A DNA stretch of 64,000 nt from Cerioporus squamosus (Eukaryota > Basidiomycota > Agaricomycetes > Polyporales > Polyporaceae). The translations under genes and the position numbers were made by a program. A model generated the notes under the pieces. The model searched no databases and was not told the origin of the DNA. It saw nothing but the letters and a program-made list of their open reading frames with translations. Positions within the stretch are counted from its first letter, which is position 1; each line of letters starts with the position of its first letter. Positions 1-10,296 of the stretch are shown one piece after another. The stretch spans positions 1 through 64,000 of the forward strand of contig JABYQS010000169.1 in the NCBI GenBank assembly GCA_022592435.1. Reading direction: 5' to 3'.

Positions 1-475
1 TTTCACAGTCAACACAGAGCTCAAGCTCAAGGCAGTGTCAGATTTACTGAGAAGCTTAGGCAAAGTCAACAGGTAGAGGTGAGTCTGGTCGCGATGGTAG
101 GCGGGAGGAAGCGTGGACCTGAAGTTCGCAAGCGCGCGAAAGCCGTACCGTAGGCGCCTGTGGTTGTCTGCACGCACGGACTCGAGTCTTTCAGAAGTTA
201 CAGTCATACGCACGCACAGTACTCTGCCATCCGATCGCTCACATGAGCTATGGGGCAAGATAGTGTAGTATAAGAGGATGCACCCGTAATGTATTTATCA
301 GGACAGAAACACGCAGGTCGATTCGTCGAAGCATCTCAGGATGCAAAAATCGGCGAAGTGACAAGACAACCATTGTTGACCCACATCACGCACGAACAAC
401 GACACAACGAGCAAGGTAAGTCGGAAGTACATGAAAACACGGTATATTGCTTCGTGTATGCGCAGAGGAAACCGG
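1..475. other. no supported gene
   Basis: I see no convincing coding exon here. The short open frames are unsupported. It lies downstream of the small minus-strand gene that ends at 476 and may hold its 3' untranslated region. Confidence 0.4.
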
Positions 476-831
476 CTACTTCGTGCTCTTACCCTTGTCG
501 TCCTGTTTGACTGTCGCTGCCACGGGATTGCAGAGCGACGGGGGACGCGGGAGCAAGATGGTCGGCGCCACTTGGGTGTCTTTGCCAATAGGCAGTCGAG
601 AAGTGGACTGAGACTGAGACTCGGACGTCGTTGGCGTGGTCCTGGATGTCTGCGTGGCGTTCGGATCAGCCTTGGCCTGTGGAGCAAAGGGCAGCCGTGC
701 GACGGTCATCGCTTTCGGGGGAGGTCTCTTGGGACCGAACACGTCCTTCACAGTCGCTGTGCGTGTTCGTGGATGTGAGCGTACAAGTAGACGGGACGAA
801 AGGAGCAGAGCGTACCACTTTGGCTAGGCAT
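476..831 (-). CDS. small two-exon protein of unknown function (98 aa)
   Basis: Predicted exons on the minus strand are 831-816 (ATG plus 13 nt) and 756-476, separated by a 59-nt intron with a GTACGC donor and an ACAG acceptor. The join is in frame and the total is 297 nt, giving 98 residues. The protein begins MPSQSATVKDVFGPKRPPPK and is rich in Pro, Thr, Ser and Lys, with no signal peptide, membrane segment or recognised domain. It looks mostly disordered. The intron placement and clean frame support a gene. No function can be assigned. Confidence 0.5.
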
Positions 832-1433
832 CGAAGAGGGTGTGCTAGTGAGGAAAAGACTGAAGAACGGGAAGGGGCAGCATACCTAGACCTTTATATG
901 TGAAGGTGTGCATTTGGCCACAGCTAGAGGGCAAAGCGAAAGCCCCGCTTTGGCGTTGGTCCGAACGCTCCATTGAAAGAGGGTCCGAATATGGCTAAGC
1001 AGGTCGAGGCGCAGGAGCCGAGTGGTTACGTGACGAGATCGGAGCAAGACAATGACACGACGTGCGGACAAAAATTCCAGAGGCCAGGAAATGCATGGGA
1101 AATGTTGAGGAGGTCTATCATTTCCTTTGTTTTCGTGGGCGCTTAGACCAAAAAGCCAGGAAATGAAGGACTCCCCGTGCATTTCCGAAGCATGTCCTGA
1201 CCTTTGGAATCTGCACTCGCACGTCGTGTGACGGATCTGAGAGACGAAAGGGTTCAGCATTGAAGAACAGCACTGCGGCGCGTACCACATACTAGCCAGA
1301 CAGAACATTGGGCAACAAGATATACTACCGATTCATGAAGCATAAAGAATCAAAAATAACGATACCGACTTCTGCGAAAGTGCATTAGCAAGACTATCGT
1401 TCAAGGCACTGGACGCACCTACCGTCGCACAGC
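832..1433. other. intergenic, no supported gene
   Basis: Only isolated short frames with no family resemblance are present. The stretch separates the start of the small gene at 831 from the 3' end of the BTB gene at 1434. Confidence 0.5.
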
Positions 1434-3641
1434 TCACATATCCTCGTCCTCTCCCTTTAGCCCGAGCAGCACGTCCAACCTCCGCCACAGCTTCTCCCTC
1501 TGCTCCGTCCACGCATCCCGCCGCTCGCTCACGCACCCCACGCAGTACCCCATACCCGCCCAGTCCATGTCGATCAGGCTCTGCAAGCCCCCAATTGCGT
1601 CCCGCATCCCCCGCTCAAACAGCTTGTTATCGACGAGCCGCAGCGTCCACTCGACCTCGTCGTTCGCACGCGTGTCCGCGCACGTCTTCGCGCTCTTGAG
1701 CGTCTCCTCCCCCGCATTCTTGTCGTTCACAAACGGTGCGAGCGGGCACGGCACGACCGACGGCAGCGGCGCGACGCACACGACCGCCATCCACTCCTTC
1801 TGCAGCGCGTCCTTCGCGCGCACGAGCCTCACGAAGTCCGACGCGGCGAGGCGCAGCGGGGGCGCGTTCTTCTCGTCCTCTTCAGTCGCGATCGCGAGCG
1901 GCGAGGGCGCGTCGGACGACTCCGCGTGCACGTACACGGCCAGGTCTTGCCCGAAGTTGGGTGTCCGGAGGAGCTCGTAGTACGCGCACTTCATCACCTC
2001 GGGCACGTCGCATTGTTGTGCGAGGTGGATGGTCTCGACGGCGTGTTCGCGGGGCTCGGAAGAGAGGCGCGAGAGGTCCTGCGGCCACCGTTCGCGGAGG
2101 AGATGCGACGCGAAGGTGAAGATGGTCTTGAACTTGAGTGTATGCGCGGCGCGCAGAAGGGATGCCAGCACGGGGAACGGCGGAGGGTTAATTGCATATG
2201 CGCTATGAACGTCCCAGTTACGCGTCGAGTCAACAGGGAGAGCTGTAGGCGGACGTACATTCCGGCATCGAGCGCAGTGAGCAGTCGCTCAAAGTCCAAC
2301 ACACTGACGCCCCTTGCTACGTAGACCGGACAGCTGTCGACGACGTCGGGTTCTTCTTTGCTGACGCCACCCCTGCGTATTGTTAAGTCACCACATCTCT
2401 GCCGTCCAGCAAGCAGATCACGAACCGTTCGTCCCCGTTGAACAGCGCCGAGAAGTATTCGGACTGCTGCATGAGGCGCGAGCGGTGCAGCCGGAAAAGC
2501 GTCTTCTGCACCTGCACGACGACCGACCCGTCGAGATGCCAGAAGTTGGCACTCCGCTTCCGCGCAACCATCTTTTGCTTTGCTGTTTCGATCGCCTTGC
2601 CGTTGACTTTCGTGGTTGAAGGAGGAGGCATCGAGGCGCTGGTAGCGGAGGAAGACGCCTTTTGTGGGGTAGTTACAGGATGCGGGAGAGGCTGCGAGGC
2701 TGGAGGAGGTCTCACGTCGCTCCGACGGGGACGTTTCGCAGCTGGCCTGTATATGAGAAAAATGTGAGCTGGGCTATCCCTATCACCTCTGCGAGCGACT
2801 TTCAGCATCTAGCTGCTCCCTGCGTCTTCCGCGCATTCTACGCGTGCGGTAGAACAGGACGAGAAATCCGACAGAGCTCGTGTATGCTGCGTATCTCAAA
2901 TGAACGGCTTTGGGGTGACAATGGACAAAGACACTGGTCTCTCGGGGATGTATCCTGGCCAGGCCCTAGCGGTTGCGCATCCTGAGAGGCGCGGCCACCT
3001 GCCACAAGTCGAGACATAGTATCGGGGGCAAAATAGGCAGAAGAAAGATTCCGACATGACAATACTCGGAGCGGGGGACGGATGACTCACAGAGATGAGG
3101 CGGGCTGCGTCGCGGGCAACTGCGCCAGCTCCGAAGACCCATCGCCATTCTCCAACGCCCTCTTTTTCTTCTTCGACGCCGCCGTGCGCGACGGTCCCGC
3201 GGACTTCGGTGTCGCTCCCTGCGCAGACACAGCCATCTTCGCGCTCTCCACAGATGCTGAGGACTCTGCCGGCGACCCGTTCTCCTTGACCTTCATATTG
3301 CGCGTCGACCTGCGCTGCTTGGGGGCGGGTGTCTGCGGCAATGGCTCCCCTGCGTTCTCGAGCTTGGGCGACAGGCTTCTCGCTGGCAACGCCTCCGTCT
3401 GTGCTTCTTGCGCGGGTACCTGAGGGGCAGCGGTACTCGCAGTGGTGGGCTCTGAGTTCTGCGACGCGGACGACGTGCGCATCGACTGGCTGAGCGCGAG
3501 GAGCTCTGAGACCTCGGGCAAGCTGGTGTCGCCGCTGGTGTCGCTCGCAAAGTCAGAGTCGGCGTCGGAAGCAGAGTCAGGCTCAGGAAGAACAGCGATG
3601 GAGACCTGGCTCGGGGCGTTGTCCGCGTCGTCCTCGAGCAT
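1434..3641 (-). CDS. BTB/POZ domain protein, paralog 1
   Basis: Predicted exons are 3641-3091, 2746-2426, 2372-2259 and 2202-1434, with introns of 344, 53 and 56 nt. They sum to 1755 nt (584 aa) with no break. Residues 1 to about 220 are acidic, Ser/Thr/Pro-rich and probably disordered, with a basic KKKKR patch. The BTB fold follows: ANFWHLDGSVVVQVQKTLFR, then CPVYVARGVSVLDFERLLTA across the 53-nt intron, then NPPPFPVLASLLRAAHTLKF. The C-terminal region has two spaced Cys and then CVGC with a Trp/Leu-rich helix, which recurs in all five BTB paralogs here. BTB proteins commonly recruit substrates to CUL3 or act in transcription complexes; which applies is unknown. The start codon is chosen as the first Met before the acidic region and is uncertain. 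The 344-nt first intron could hide another exon. Confidence 0.85.
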
Positions 3642-3879
3642 GTTCACGGCGAGCTCGGTGGCGGTGGCGGTGGACCCGACACGCGTACGCGAAAGTTGGC
3701 GAGCGCCCGCCCGACGCGTCGCGTGTGTCACGCGTTTGTCACACGTTATGGGCCACCATCGGCAAGCGTCGGCACCGTCCGCTTTGGTGTGGTGCCGGCC
3801 CCAGAAGGCTTGGTCCCTCTTGGTCCTCCTGAGGACCGTCTTGTTCGTCTTCCCTCCCGCACTCACGTCGCATATTCCT
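3642..3879. promoter_or_regulatory. divergent promoter region between BTB paralogs 1 and 2
   Basis: These 238 bp separate the proposed start codons of two head-to-head BTB genes. The assignment rests on position only; I recognised no specific box. Confidence 0.35.
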
Positions 3880-5165
3880 ATGCTCGTCAAGACAGAACCC
3901 AAAGTCGAACCATCGCTCTCTGGTGAGCCGCTGCCATTGACTTCGCAGGTCGCTTTGCAAGGAATAAGGCCTAACAGTAAGCCGTTCAGGCTCCCGGGCG
4001 AGCGAGGCTGGCCCTTCCACGCCGACCGGAATGAAAAGGGTGCGTACCACTGCACGACTATTTCGCAGATAGAATCCGGCTGATGCTCCCGTAGAAGGCA
4101 GAAACGGACGGTCCTGACTCGGAAGGCGTGAAGAAACCCAAGACAGAAGACGGTGCGGCGGTCCCCAGTACTGCTGCGGTACCATCGGCGGACGCCAACC
4201 CTGAGCTGCTGAATGGGAACAAGAGATGCGCGGAGTTCTGGTATCCAGACGGCAACGTCGTGATCCTCGTTCAGGATACCGCCTTCAAGCTCTACAAAGC
4301 CCGGCTGTCTAAGTACTCCATCGTCTTTGCTGGCCGATTCGGGGAGGACAGCGGCGAGGGCCGTCCGACGATGGAGGGCTGCCCCGTGTACGAAATGGAG
4401 GGGCTCAATGTGGATGACTTCAGACAGTTCCTGGAGGCGCTGGAAACGCCATTGTACGTGCTCTTGTCCTCATAGCTCCCGCCGTGCCCGACCCTTTCCG
4501 CTAGCGTATTTTCCTCGAATCCCCCTTCACAGGAGACATCCGTGTCCATCCTGCGCGCATCGCAAGTGCTCCATTGCGCCACCACGCGCGCATTCGCGAT
4601 CGACAAGCTGCGCTCAATCTGGCCGGACGACAAACCCAAGCTGCCCGGCGGGCGGATGCCCTGGGAGGACGCCGTCCGCATCATCCAAGTCTCGCGAGAG
4701 TGCGGGGTGCCCGAGCTGCGCAAGCGGGCCTTCTATGAGATCGTGCGGGGCGGGGCTTTCTGGCAGACGCAGCTGCAGAACCGTGCAGCGATCCAGCTCC
4801 CGGACGCGGACATCGTCGCATTCCTGACGGCGCGTCAGGTGTTTCAGTAGTTGCGGTTCAAGGTGGTGTTCGAGCCGCCGTGCGGGAAGAACGCAATGTG
4901 CTCGACAAAGCTGTGCGCGGTGAAGCTGCAGAAGGTGGGGCCGGTGGCTCGGACAGGGCTCTGGCGAGCGCAGATGATCGAGGGAGGAGACTTTGATGCG
5001 GGGAGGGCAGATCCGATAGGGCATCTGGAGGTGATGCTGACGAAGAGGTCAGCGGAGCTGGAGGCTGAAGGATGGTGCGGGAGTTGCATGGAGAACCGGA
5101 AGAAGCTGTGGGCGGAAGCGCAGGAGAAGTGGTGGAGCATGCTCGACCGGTGGGTTAAGTCGTAG
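3880..5165 (+). pseudogene. BTB/POZ domain protein, paralog 2, with an in-frame stop
   Basis: The BTB core reads CAEFWYPDGNVVILVQDTAF, then CPVYEMEGLNVDDF. A 51-nt intron (4454-4504) follows, then NPPSQETSVSILRASQVL, matching the other paralogs. An in-frame TAG at 4848-4850 interrupts the family helix that elsewhere reads Gln-x-x-Trp, and one codon seems to be missing there. After it the same frame stays open to 5165 and carries the whole C-terminal region (FEPPCGKNAMC, WCGSC, a WW-containing helix). No intron of plausible size removes the TAG without deleting conserved residues. The first exon (ATG at 3880, MLVKTEPKVEPSLSG) and its junction near 4095-4102 are uncertain. It is either a recent nonsense allele or a sequence error. 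Read-through, or a truncated protein that keeps the BTB fold, is possible. Confidence 0.75.
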
Positions 5166-5634
5166 CTATCAGGCGAGTACATACCAAGCGTCAGATGTAC
5201 ACGCTGTTGAGGACAGCTGCTTGGCTTACACTGCTCTGCCATATACGCTCTGACACATGCTGAGGAGACATATGTGCTTCATCGGTAACTGGTCTCTACG
5301 CATTCAGAGCGCAGCGCTACCTACAGTGAGTCAAGCAGAGTACTGCGCAGCAGTTATCGAGTCATTGCACTTGACTCCGTTGGACGAATAGTGACTATAA
5401 CGGAGTAGTTGGAGAGTCAAGCTAAGCATCGTGTATCATGGCGGCAGCGATGAGAAGCCCAAGATGCAAGCGCCCGTGCGTGTCGGGTAGAGCAACCCCA
5501 ATATGGAAGGCAGGTGCCACGTGGGTGTCGGTGCCGCCCAACGCCTCCGGAAAGCTTGATATCGCGCACTCGTCCAGCACAGTCCACCCTCATCCCCTCA
5601 AGCCCGTCGTCCCCGGCCCCTCAAAACTACCCAA
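5166..5634. other. upstream region of RPP1
   Basis: No coding exon is supported. The last 60 nt before the RPP1 ATG are rich in C and T, as is common in leaders of ribosomal protein genes. The RPP1 promoter and 5' leader presumably lie here. Confidence 0.5.
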
Positions 5635-6247
5635 ATGGTCAGTATCTCGTTCGTGCTGCCCTATGCTGCTGCTGGTGTGGTTTTGCTGCTCGAACAAGGC
5701 CAGAAGGACGCTGGATTGGACGTCTCAGCTCCGGATGTACCCCAACACCCAGCAGAATCAACGCGCTGACACCCGTTCCTCCCCAGGCCTCCGCAGAACT
5801 CGCCGCGACCTACGCCGCTCTCATCCTTGCCGACGATGGCATTGAGATCACCGTCAGTCCTTTCCTTCGTCAGTTTTGCGCCGGAAAACGGTCTTAACAC
5901 TGGGGTTTCATCTGCAGGCCGACAAAATTACTGCGCTGACGAACGCGGCGTCGGTCGAGCTCGAGCCCATCTGGGCATCCCTCCTCGCGAAGGCTCTCGA
6001 GGGCAAGAACGTGAAGGAGCTCCTCTCGAACGTCGGTGCGGGTGGTGCCGGCCCCGCTGCCGCTGCACCAGGTGCTGCGGCTGGTGGCGCGGCTGCGGCC
6101 GAGGCACCGAAGAGGAGGAGAAGAAGGAGGAGGAGAAGGAGGAGTCCGACGACGACATGGTGCGTTCCCCACCGTCTTCGTGTCTGCGACGAGGGTTTGC
6201 TGACTTTGCCCGTGTGCCGTGCATAGGGCTTCGGTCTCTTCGACTAA
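5635..6247 (+). CDS. RPP1: 60S acidic ribosomal protein P1 (apparent one-base frameshift)
   Basis: This is the stalk protein that pairs with P2 on P0 in the large ribosomal subunit and recruits elongation factors. Predicted exons are 5635-5637 (ATG only), 5787-5852, 5918-6159 and 6227-6247. They give [19 protein letters not shown], then [20 protein letters not shown], the Gly/Ala hinge, an acidic Glu/Lys stretch ending ESDDDM, and the invariant tail GFGLFD. Introns are 149, 65 and 67 nt. The exons sum to 332 nt, and one more base would give the usual 110 residues. The break is at 6111-6113, where the Glu-codon run lacks one G; read literally it becomes poly-Arg and loses the acidic tail. P1 is highly conserved, so an assembly error is more likely than a true mutation. 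Confidence 0.93.
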
Positions 6248-6708
6248 GCGCGCCGAGCGTTGGTCTGCTTCGTATGTTGTCGCTTTGGTGTTTATCGTAT
6301 CGCATAGCATCCCGCACGCCCCCATTGCCCTCCTACTGCGTTGTACTATCCCATGTCACCTCTACTACGCATGCCAAAAACATGAAAACACCCCGCGCCG
6401 GCGAGATCGCATTGAAACAGCTTTACCTGTCTTCCTAATCGCTCTGAGGTTTGTTCTTATGACTTCACGATCCCTCCGCCGGTTGGCATCCTGCGTACTA
6501 TCGGTGGGCGTCTACAACTCGACTGGTGCGCATCCAGGCGCATACTGAACTTGTACCAGGCGCATATACCTCTGAATCTGATCTTCTCCATCAACTTGTC
6601 CCATACCAGGGGCATTATGCATGGCCAGCAAGACGGCACGCTCTTGATCTCAGTCTTCACAGCTGCGTCCGGGTTCTAGTACTCGATCTACTGTCATGCG
6701 CGTATATC
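6248..6708. other. convergent intergenic region
   Basis: RPP1 and the minus-strand EthD gene converge here. I see no coding exon or RNA gene; it should hold both 3' untranslated regions. Confidence 0.5.
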
Positions 6709-7419
6709 TCAACTCCTATCCCAACTCCTGGAGAACTTCCACATCCGCCTCTCGACCTTCGTGACCTTCCCCAACATCTCCTTCGTCCAGGGCGTGCTCG
6801 CCGCCGCCTTGAGCTCCTCCGTCTCCAGCGCCTCCGCCCCCGTGTACTCATGTATCGCGAGGTACTTCGGGACCTTCCCCTCTCCATACTGCGCCACGAG
6901 CCCCGCGTCCGTCCCCCACGCCCGCGCGACCTTCAGCACGAATCGCCGGCTGCGCACCCACTGCGGGATCTTCGCAAGCATCGGGATGTGCTCCTCGTCG
7001 TACCACCGGTTGAACTCGTCCTCGAGCTCCGCGGGAACGTCGACCTCGATGAAACTCGCGTACACCCCGGGCTTCGTCGCCTCGTACCCCGAGTCAGCGC
7101 GCGGCGGGTACACGGGCTCGCGCAGCTCGTACGCGCGTACGTCCACCAGGCCGACGCGGGACATGACGGAGGCCTCGCGCTCGCTCGGGTTCTGGATGAG
7201 CGCGAGGTGCGCGGGGTCGTCGATCGACTCGGGCGTCGCGAGGTCGTAGAGCGCCAGGTGAGTGGGCGGGGACGGGTCCGTGGACGTCCAGCGGGACCAG
7301 GAGTGGAAGGAGGGGATACGGATACGGTCGGGGACGTGCTCGGTGTCGTACCACTCGTTGAACTCGGCCTCTGGGATGGCTGGGCCTGGTTCGGAGCGGG
7401 CAACGAGGAGGCCGGACAT
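6709..7419 (-). CDS. EthD-like dimeric alpha/beta barrel protein, paralog A
   Basis: This is an intact single-exon gene of 236 aa. It has two ferredoxin-like repeats: an N-terminal one around EFNEWYDTEHVPDRIRIPSF and a C-terminal one around EFNRWYDEEHIPMLAKIPQW. Each carries the EthD-type Trp-Tyr-Asp-x-Glu-His motif. The tail ends in the family pattern Trp-Lys-Phe...Arg-Ser-Trp-Asp-Arg. EthD-fold proteins range from ring-cleavage accessory proteins to small cofactor-free enzymes; the substrate here is unknown. There is no signal peptide, so a cytosolic location is expected. It is the only EthD locus in the window flanked by RPP1 and a BTB gene, and it has a complete frame unlike several of its paralogs. 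Confidence 0.9.
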   Translation of the reverse strand: MSGLLVARSEPGPAIPEAEFNEWYDTEHVPDRIRIPSFHSWSRWTSTDPSPPTHLALYDLATPESIDDPAHLALIQNPSEREASVMSRVGLVDVRAYELREPVYPPRADSGYEATKPGVYASFIEVDVPAELEDEFNRWYDEEHIPMLAKIPQWVRSRRFVLKVARAWGTDAGLVAQYGEGKVPKYLAIHEYTGAEALETEELKAAASTPWTKEMLGKVTKVERRMWKFSRSWDRS

Positions 7420-8103
7420 CGTGCTACGGGTTGTGTGCGTGTGCGTTTAGGTTTGGGATCCTTTGTGTGTCGCGGGGCTTTGGTGAGTGTCTCCTCTTAA
7501 ACCACCGTTGGGCCGACTCCCTTTTCTACGGATGACTCTCGCTCATATCCTGCAAGTGAGTTTCGCTGTGACCGTCGCGTTTACTAGTCTGACCAATCTC
7601 TCTTCCTGTCAGCAATCCATTACCAAGCCGGACTGCGATCACCGGTAGTCGGAGTGCTTACTACTTCAGTTCAACTATTTCAGTGAGTAAGTAATACTCC
7701 TCGAACTCGCCTTGTGGCGCACGTCTACTTTGCAGCGCTGCTTTGCGGTGACGCTCCAAGACGATAAGACGAGCAAAGGTGTGACGTCACACTATCGCAG
7801 CGGCCGCTTTGAAGACCCTTTATATGGCAGGTCAACGCTTTCGAACCTAACAATTGTCCAACAAGAACAATCAAGGCTAAGTTGCTACAACCACCATGTT
7901 CCTTATGGTCGCGCTCGTCTGCACGAACTCTGACTGCAACCACGACTTGCGTGCACTAGTGGCGTCTAGGGGGTCCGTGAGGTCTGTCTACAGACACCAA
8001 TACCGCACCCGTACTAACCTCGCTACCGGCGGCGTAATAGCCAATTCAGCACCCGCAACCGAACCACATCGCACGCCACCACTGACCGATGCGACACTGC
8101 AAC
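7420..8103. other. divergent intergenic region
   Basis: It lies between the starts of the minus-strand EthD gene and the plus-strand BTB paralog 3 and presumably holds both promoters. A TATA-like TTATATGG occurs near 7818. No coding exon is supported. Confidence 0.45.
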
Positions 8104-10022
8104 ATGGACGACATGAGGCCTGGTAAGCGTGCTAGTCGTCCTCATGTAGTACGGCACCTAACCACAGCTCTCTCTCAGAGCTGCGTCGAGAACTCGAAGC
8201 AGTCAAAGCCTACTGTCAAGCGCACTCTATACCCGTGGTGGTAGAGGTAGAGGAGCTGTGCTTGAAGAACGTACCTGAAGAACCTACGGGCACCGCATCG
8301 CCCTACTGTGTCCCCGACCACCAGAAGCACCGTCTCGTCTCCTCCTCAACCCATTCATCGACGCACTACCAGTGGTTATGCTTTGTCACACCCGCACGCA
8401 CCCTGCCTCCTGACACCATCGGTCTGCCTGGCGACATCTGGGTCACCGCAGCCTCGAGAGCGCAGAAGCTCCACTACCGCTCGTCGACCGGATGGAGGCA
8501 CTGGCAAGGGTTCGCCAAGCAGGGCTGGCTCGCGCATCCGTTCGCTGCGGACTTGTTCCTCGCCTTCGGCGTCTCCAAACTCGGATGGTTCCCCATGGAA
8601 CTGATCGACAAGGTCTTCCCGGCCGCGTGGAAGCTGCAAGGGGGTCGGGACGAGTACCAGCATGTGCCGCCGTCCGCGGCGGTGAAGGCGTTGTACGAGA
8701 CCACCGGAAGGCCCATCGCACAGGGTGGCGTTTCGTCATCTGCCGCCGCGCCGCACCGCTGCGACGACGAGTCGCGTGCATCGAAGCAGTGGCATGCTGA
8801 CCGCGTCCGGCTCTACGTCAACTTCCACGATCGCCCCGAGGATGATCGTGTGTCGCAGCCGCGTCCGTTGGTTGCACGAGACGACTCGTCTGTAGACCCT
8901 GTGTCGGTCACCCAGATATCCGGCCCCGAGGACTTGGCTGAGCACGAAGTGGTCTTGCGTATCGGTGACGGCGGGTTTCGGAAAGTCAACCTTCAGTACC
9001 TCAAGAGGTACGCGAAGAACGCTGAGCCTACCGTTTCAGCCCCGAAGGTCGTAATCGGGCCGACCGGTGCCGTGCGCGTGTGCGACCTGGAACTTGACAT
9101 CGATCTCGGCGCGTTGAACGCTTTTCTCGATCTGGTGGAGAGTGACTTGTGAGTGTCTTGCTCGTTACCCTTGCATCGCGGGCGAGACTCACAGCCGGCA
9201 TCCAACAGCCAACCCAGCAGGGAGCACAGCACCTCGGAGCTCCTGCGCGTGCTCCGTATTTGCGCGGGTGACAAGCTCCGGGCTCCTGCGGTCAAGCAGT
9301 TCGTCAAGCACCGTCTCTGCGAGACCTGGTCCTTCTCTTTCGCAAGCGTGTCACAAGGCAGGCTCGCCGATGCCCCAGAGGCACTCATCGCCGCCCGCTA
9401 CAACGGTCTTCCGCAGGTGAAGAAGCGCGCGATCTTCGAGCTCATGCGCAGTTCCGACTCGCTCGACGACATCCTTAAGTGCGACCAGCCCCGAGAGTGG
9501 TTCCTCAGCGATCAAGACGTGGACCGGCTCTGGCGGGCGCGGGAGGTGCTGGAGGCGACGTGGAGCGCCTTCATCATGGATCCTCCGAAAGTCTTGTTCC
9601 GGACATGCCCTACCTATGGCGAACTGAGCCCGTGCAGCGCTGCGCGTCGTCAGCTTGTTGATGAGTGGCCAGTCGCTGTCGGGCAGTCGATGGTGGAGGG
9701 CGAGTACCAGTACGACCCGATCGGGGGACTGGACGAGCTGGTCCGCATGGACTGGAGGTCGTTCAGGCTCTGCATTGGGTGCGTGCGAGCGATGGTGCAG
9801 CTGTGTGAGGAGAAGAAGGCGGAGTGGTGGGAGAGGTTCGATGGGTGGATCCAGCCTGAGGTGTGGTGCGTGGACGAGGAAGAGGTCGAGCCGGACGATG
9901 ATGGGAACATGCCGTATGTCGACTCTGATGACGAGGGGGAGGACTCTGGCGAATCGGAGGAGATTGATGAACTTGAAGACGACGATGGCGACGTTGACGC
10001 AGGGACTGACACAATGTCCTAG
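8104..10022 (+). CDS. BTB/POZ domain protein, paralog 3, with an extra N-terminal domain
   Basis: Predicted exons are 8104-8122, 8179-9148 and 9221-10022. Introns are 56 and 72 nt; acceptor 9208 would also keep frame. They give 596 aa. After a short acidic/hydrophobic leader the protein has a block starting LPPDTIGLPGDIWVTAASRA, with HYRSSTGWRHWQGFAKQGW, that the other BTB paralogs here lack. A BTB-like segment (VVLRIGDGGFRKVNLQYL ... VIGPTGAVRVCDLELDIDLG) follows. Then come the shared C-terminal helices (LLRVLRICAGDKL, VKKRAIFELMR) and the Cys/Trp region (LCIGC ... WWERFDGW). The end is a long Asp/Glu tail. The BTB fold is more divergent than in its neighbours. No function beyond possible adaptor activity can be inferred. 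Confidence 0.85.
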
Positions 10023-10238
10023 GACGAGCATGACCTTTCACCATCATGGCGCGTGAGCCAAAGTCAAGCTGATACAGATGACTGCGTGTATACTAGGCTC
10101 GCGTGCCAGCCTGTAATTCCTCGTCCCTAAGAGTACCGTGTATACACGTATCGTATGCTTCTGTCTTGTAGAATTTGGAGGAGCACTCAGACAATCGACA
10201 GGACAAGCGCGTCGCTCTCAGCAGCCACAAACACAACC
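10023..10238. other. intergenic
   Basis: A short spacer between BTB paralog 3 and the F-box-like gene. No coding exon was seen; the shared upstream motif follows immediately. Confidence 0.4.
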
Positions 10239-10258
10239 AAATCACGCGTCGGTGGCTG
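10239..10258 (+). promoter_or_regulatory. shared ACGCG upstream motif, copy 1
   Basis: AAATCACGCGTCGGTGGCTG lies 39 nt before the ATG of the F-box-like gene at 10297. It matches the stronger copies at 27815, 29741 and 34770 (core ACGCGYCTGTGGCT) with two substitutions. It contains ACGCGT, the MluI cell-cycle box bound by MBF in yeasts. A role here is inferred only from recurrence and position. Confidence 0.5.
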
Positions 10259-10296
10259 CGCCGTCGCGTAAATACTCTTGGACTTGAACCGCCATC

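Noticed and set aside
1567..2324. Overlapping plus-strand frames opposite BTB paralog 1
   Set aside because: They are antisense shadows of the GC-rich BTB exon and match no family.
4842..4850. Very short intron removing the TAG in BTB paralog 2
   Set aside because: GT...AG candidates here would be 9-36 nt, shorter than any intron in the window, and would delete residues conserved in the family.
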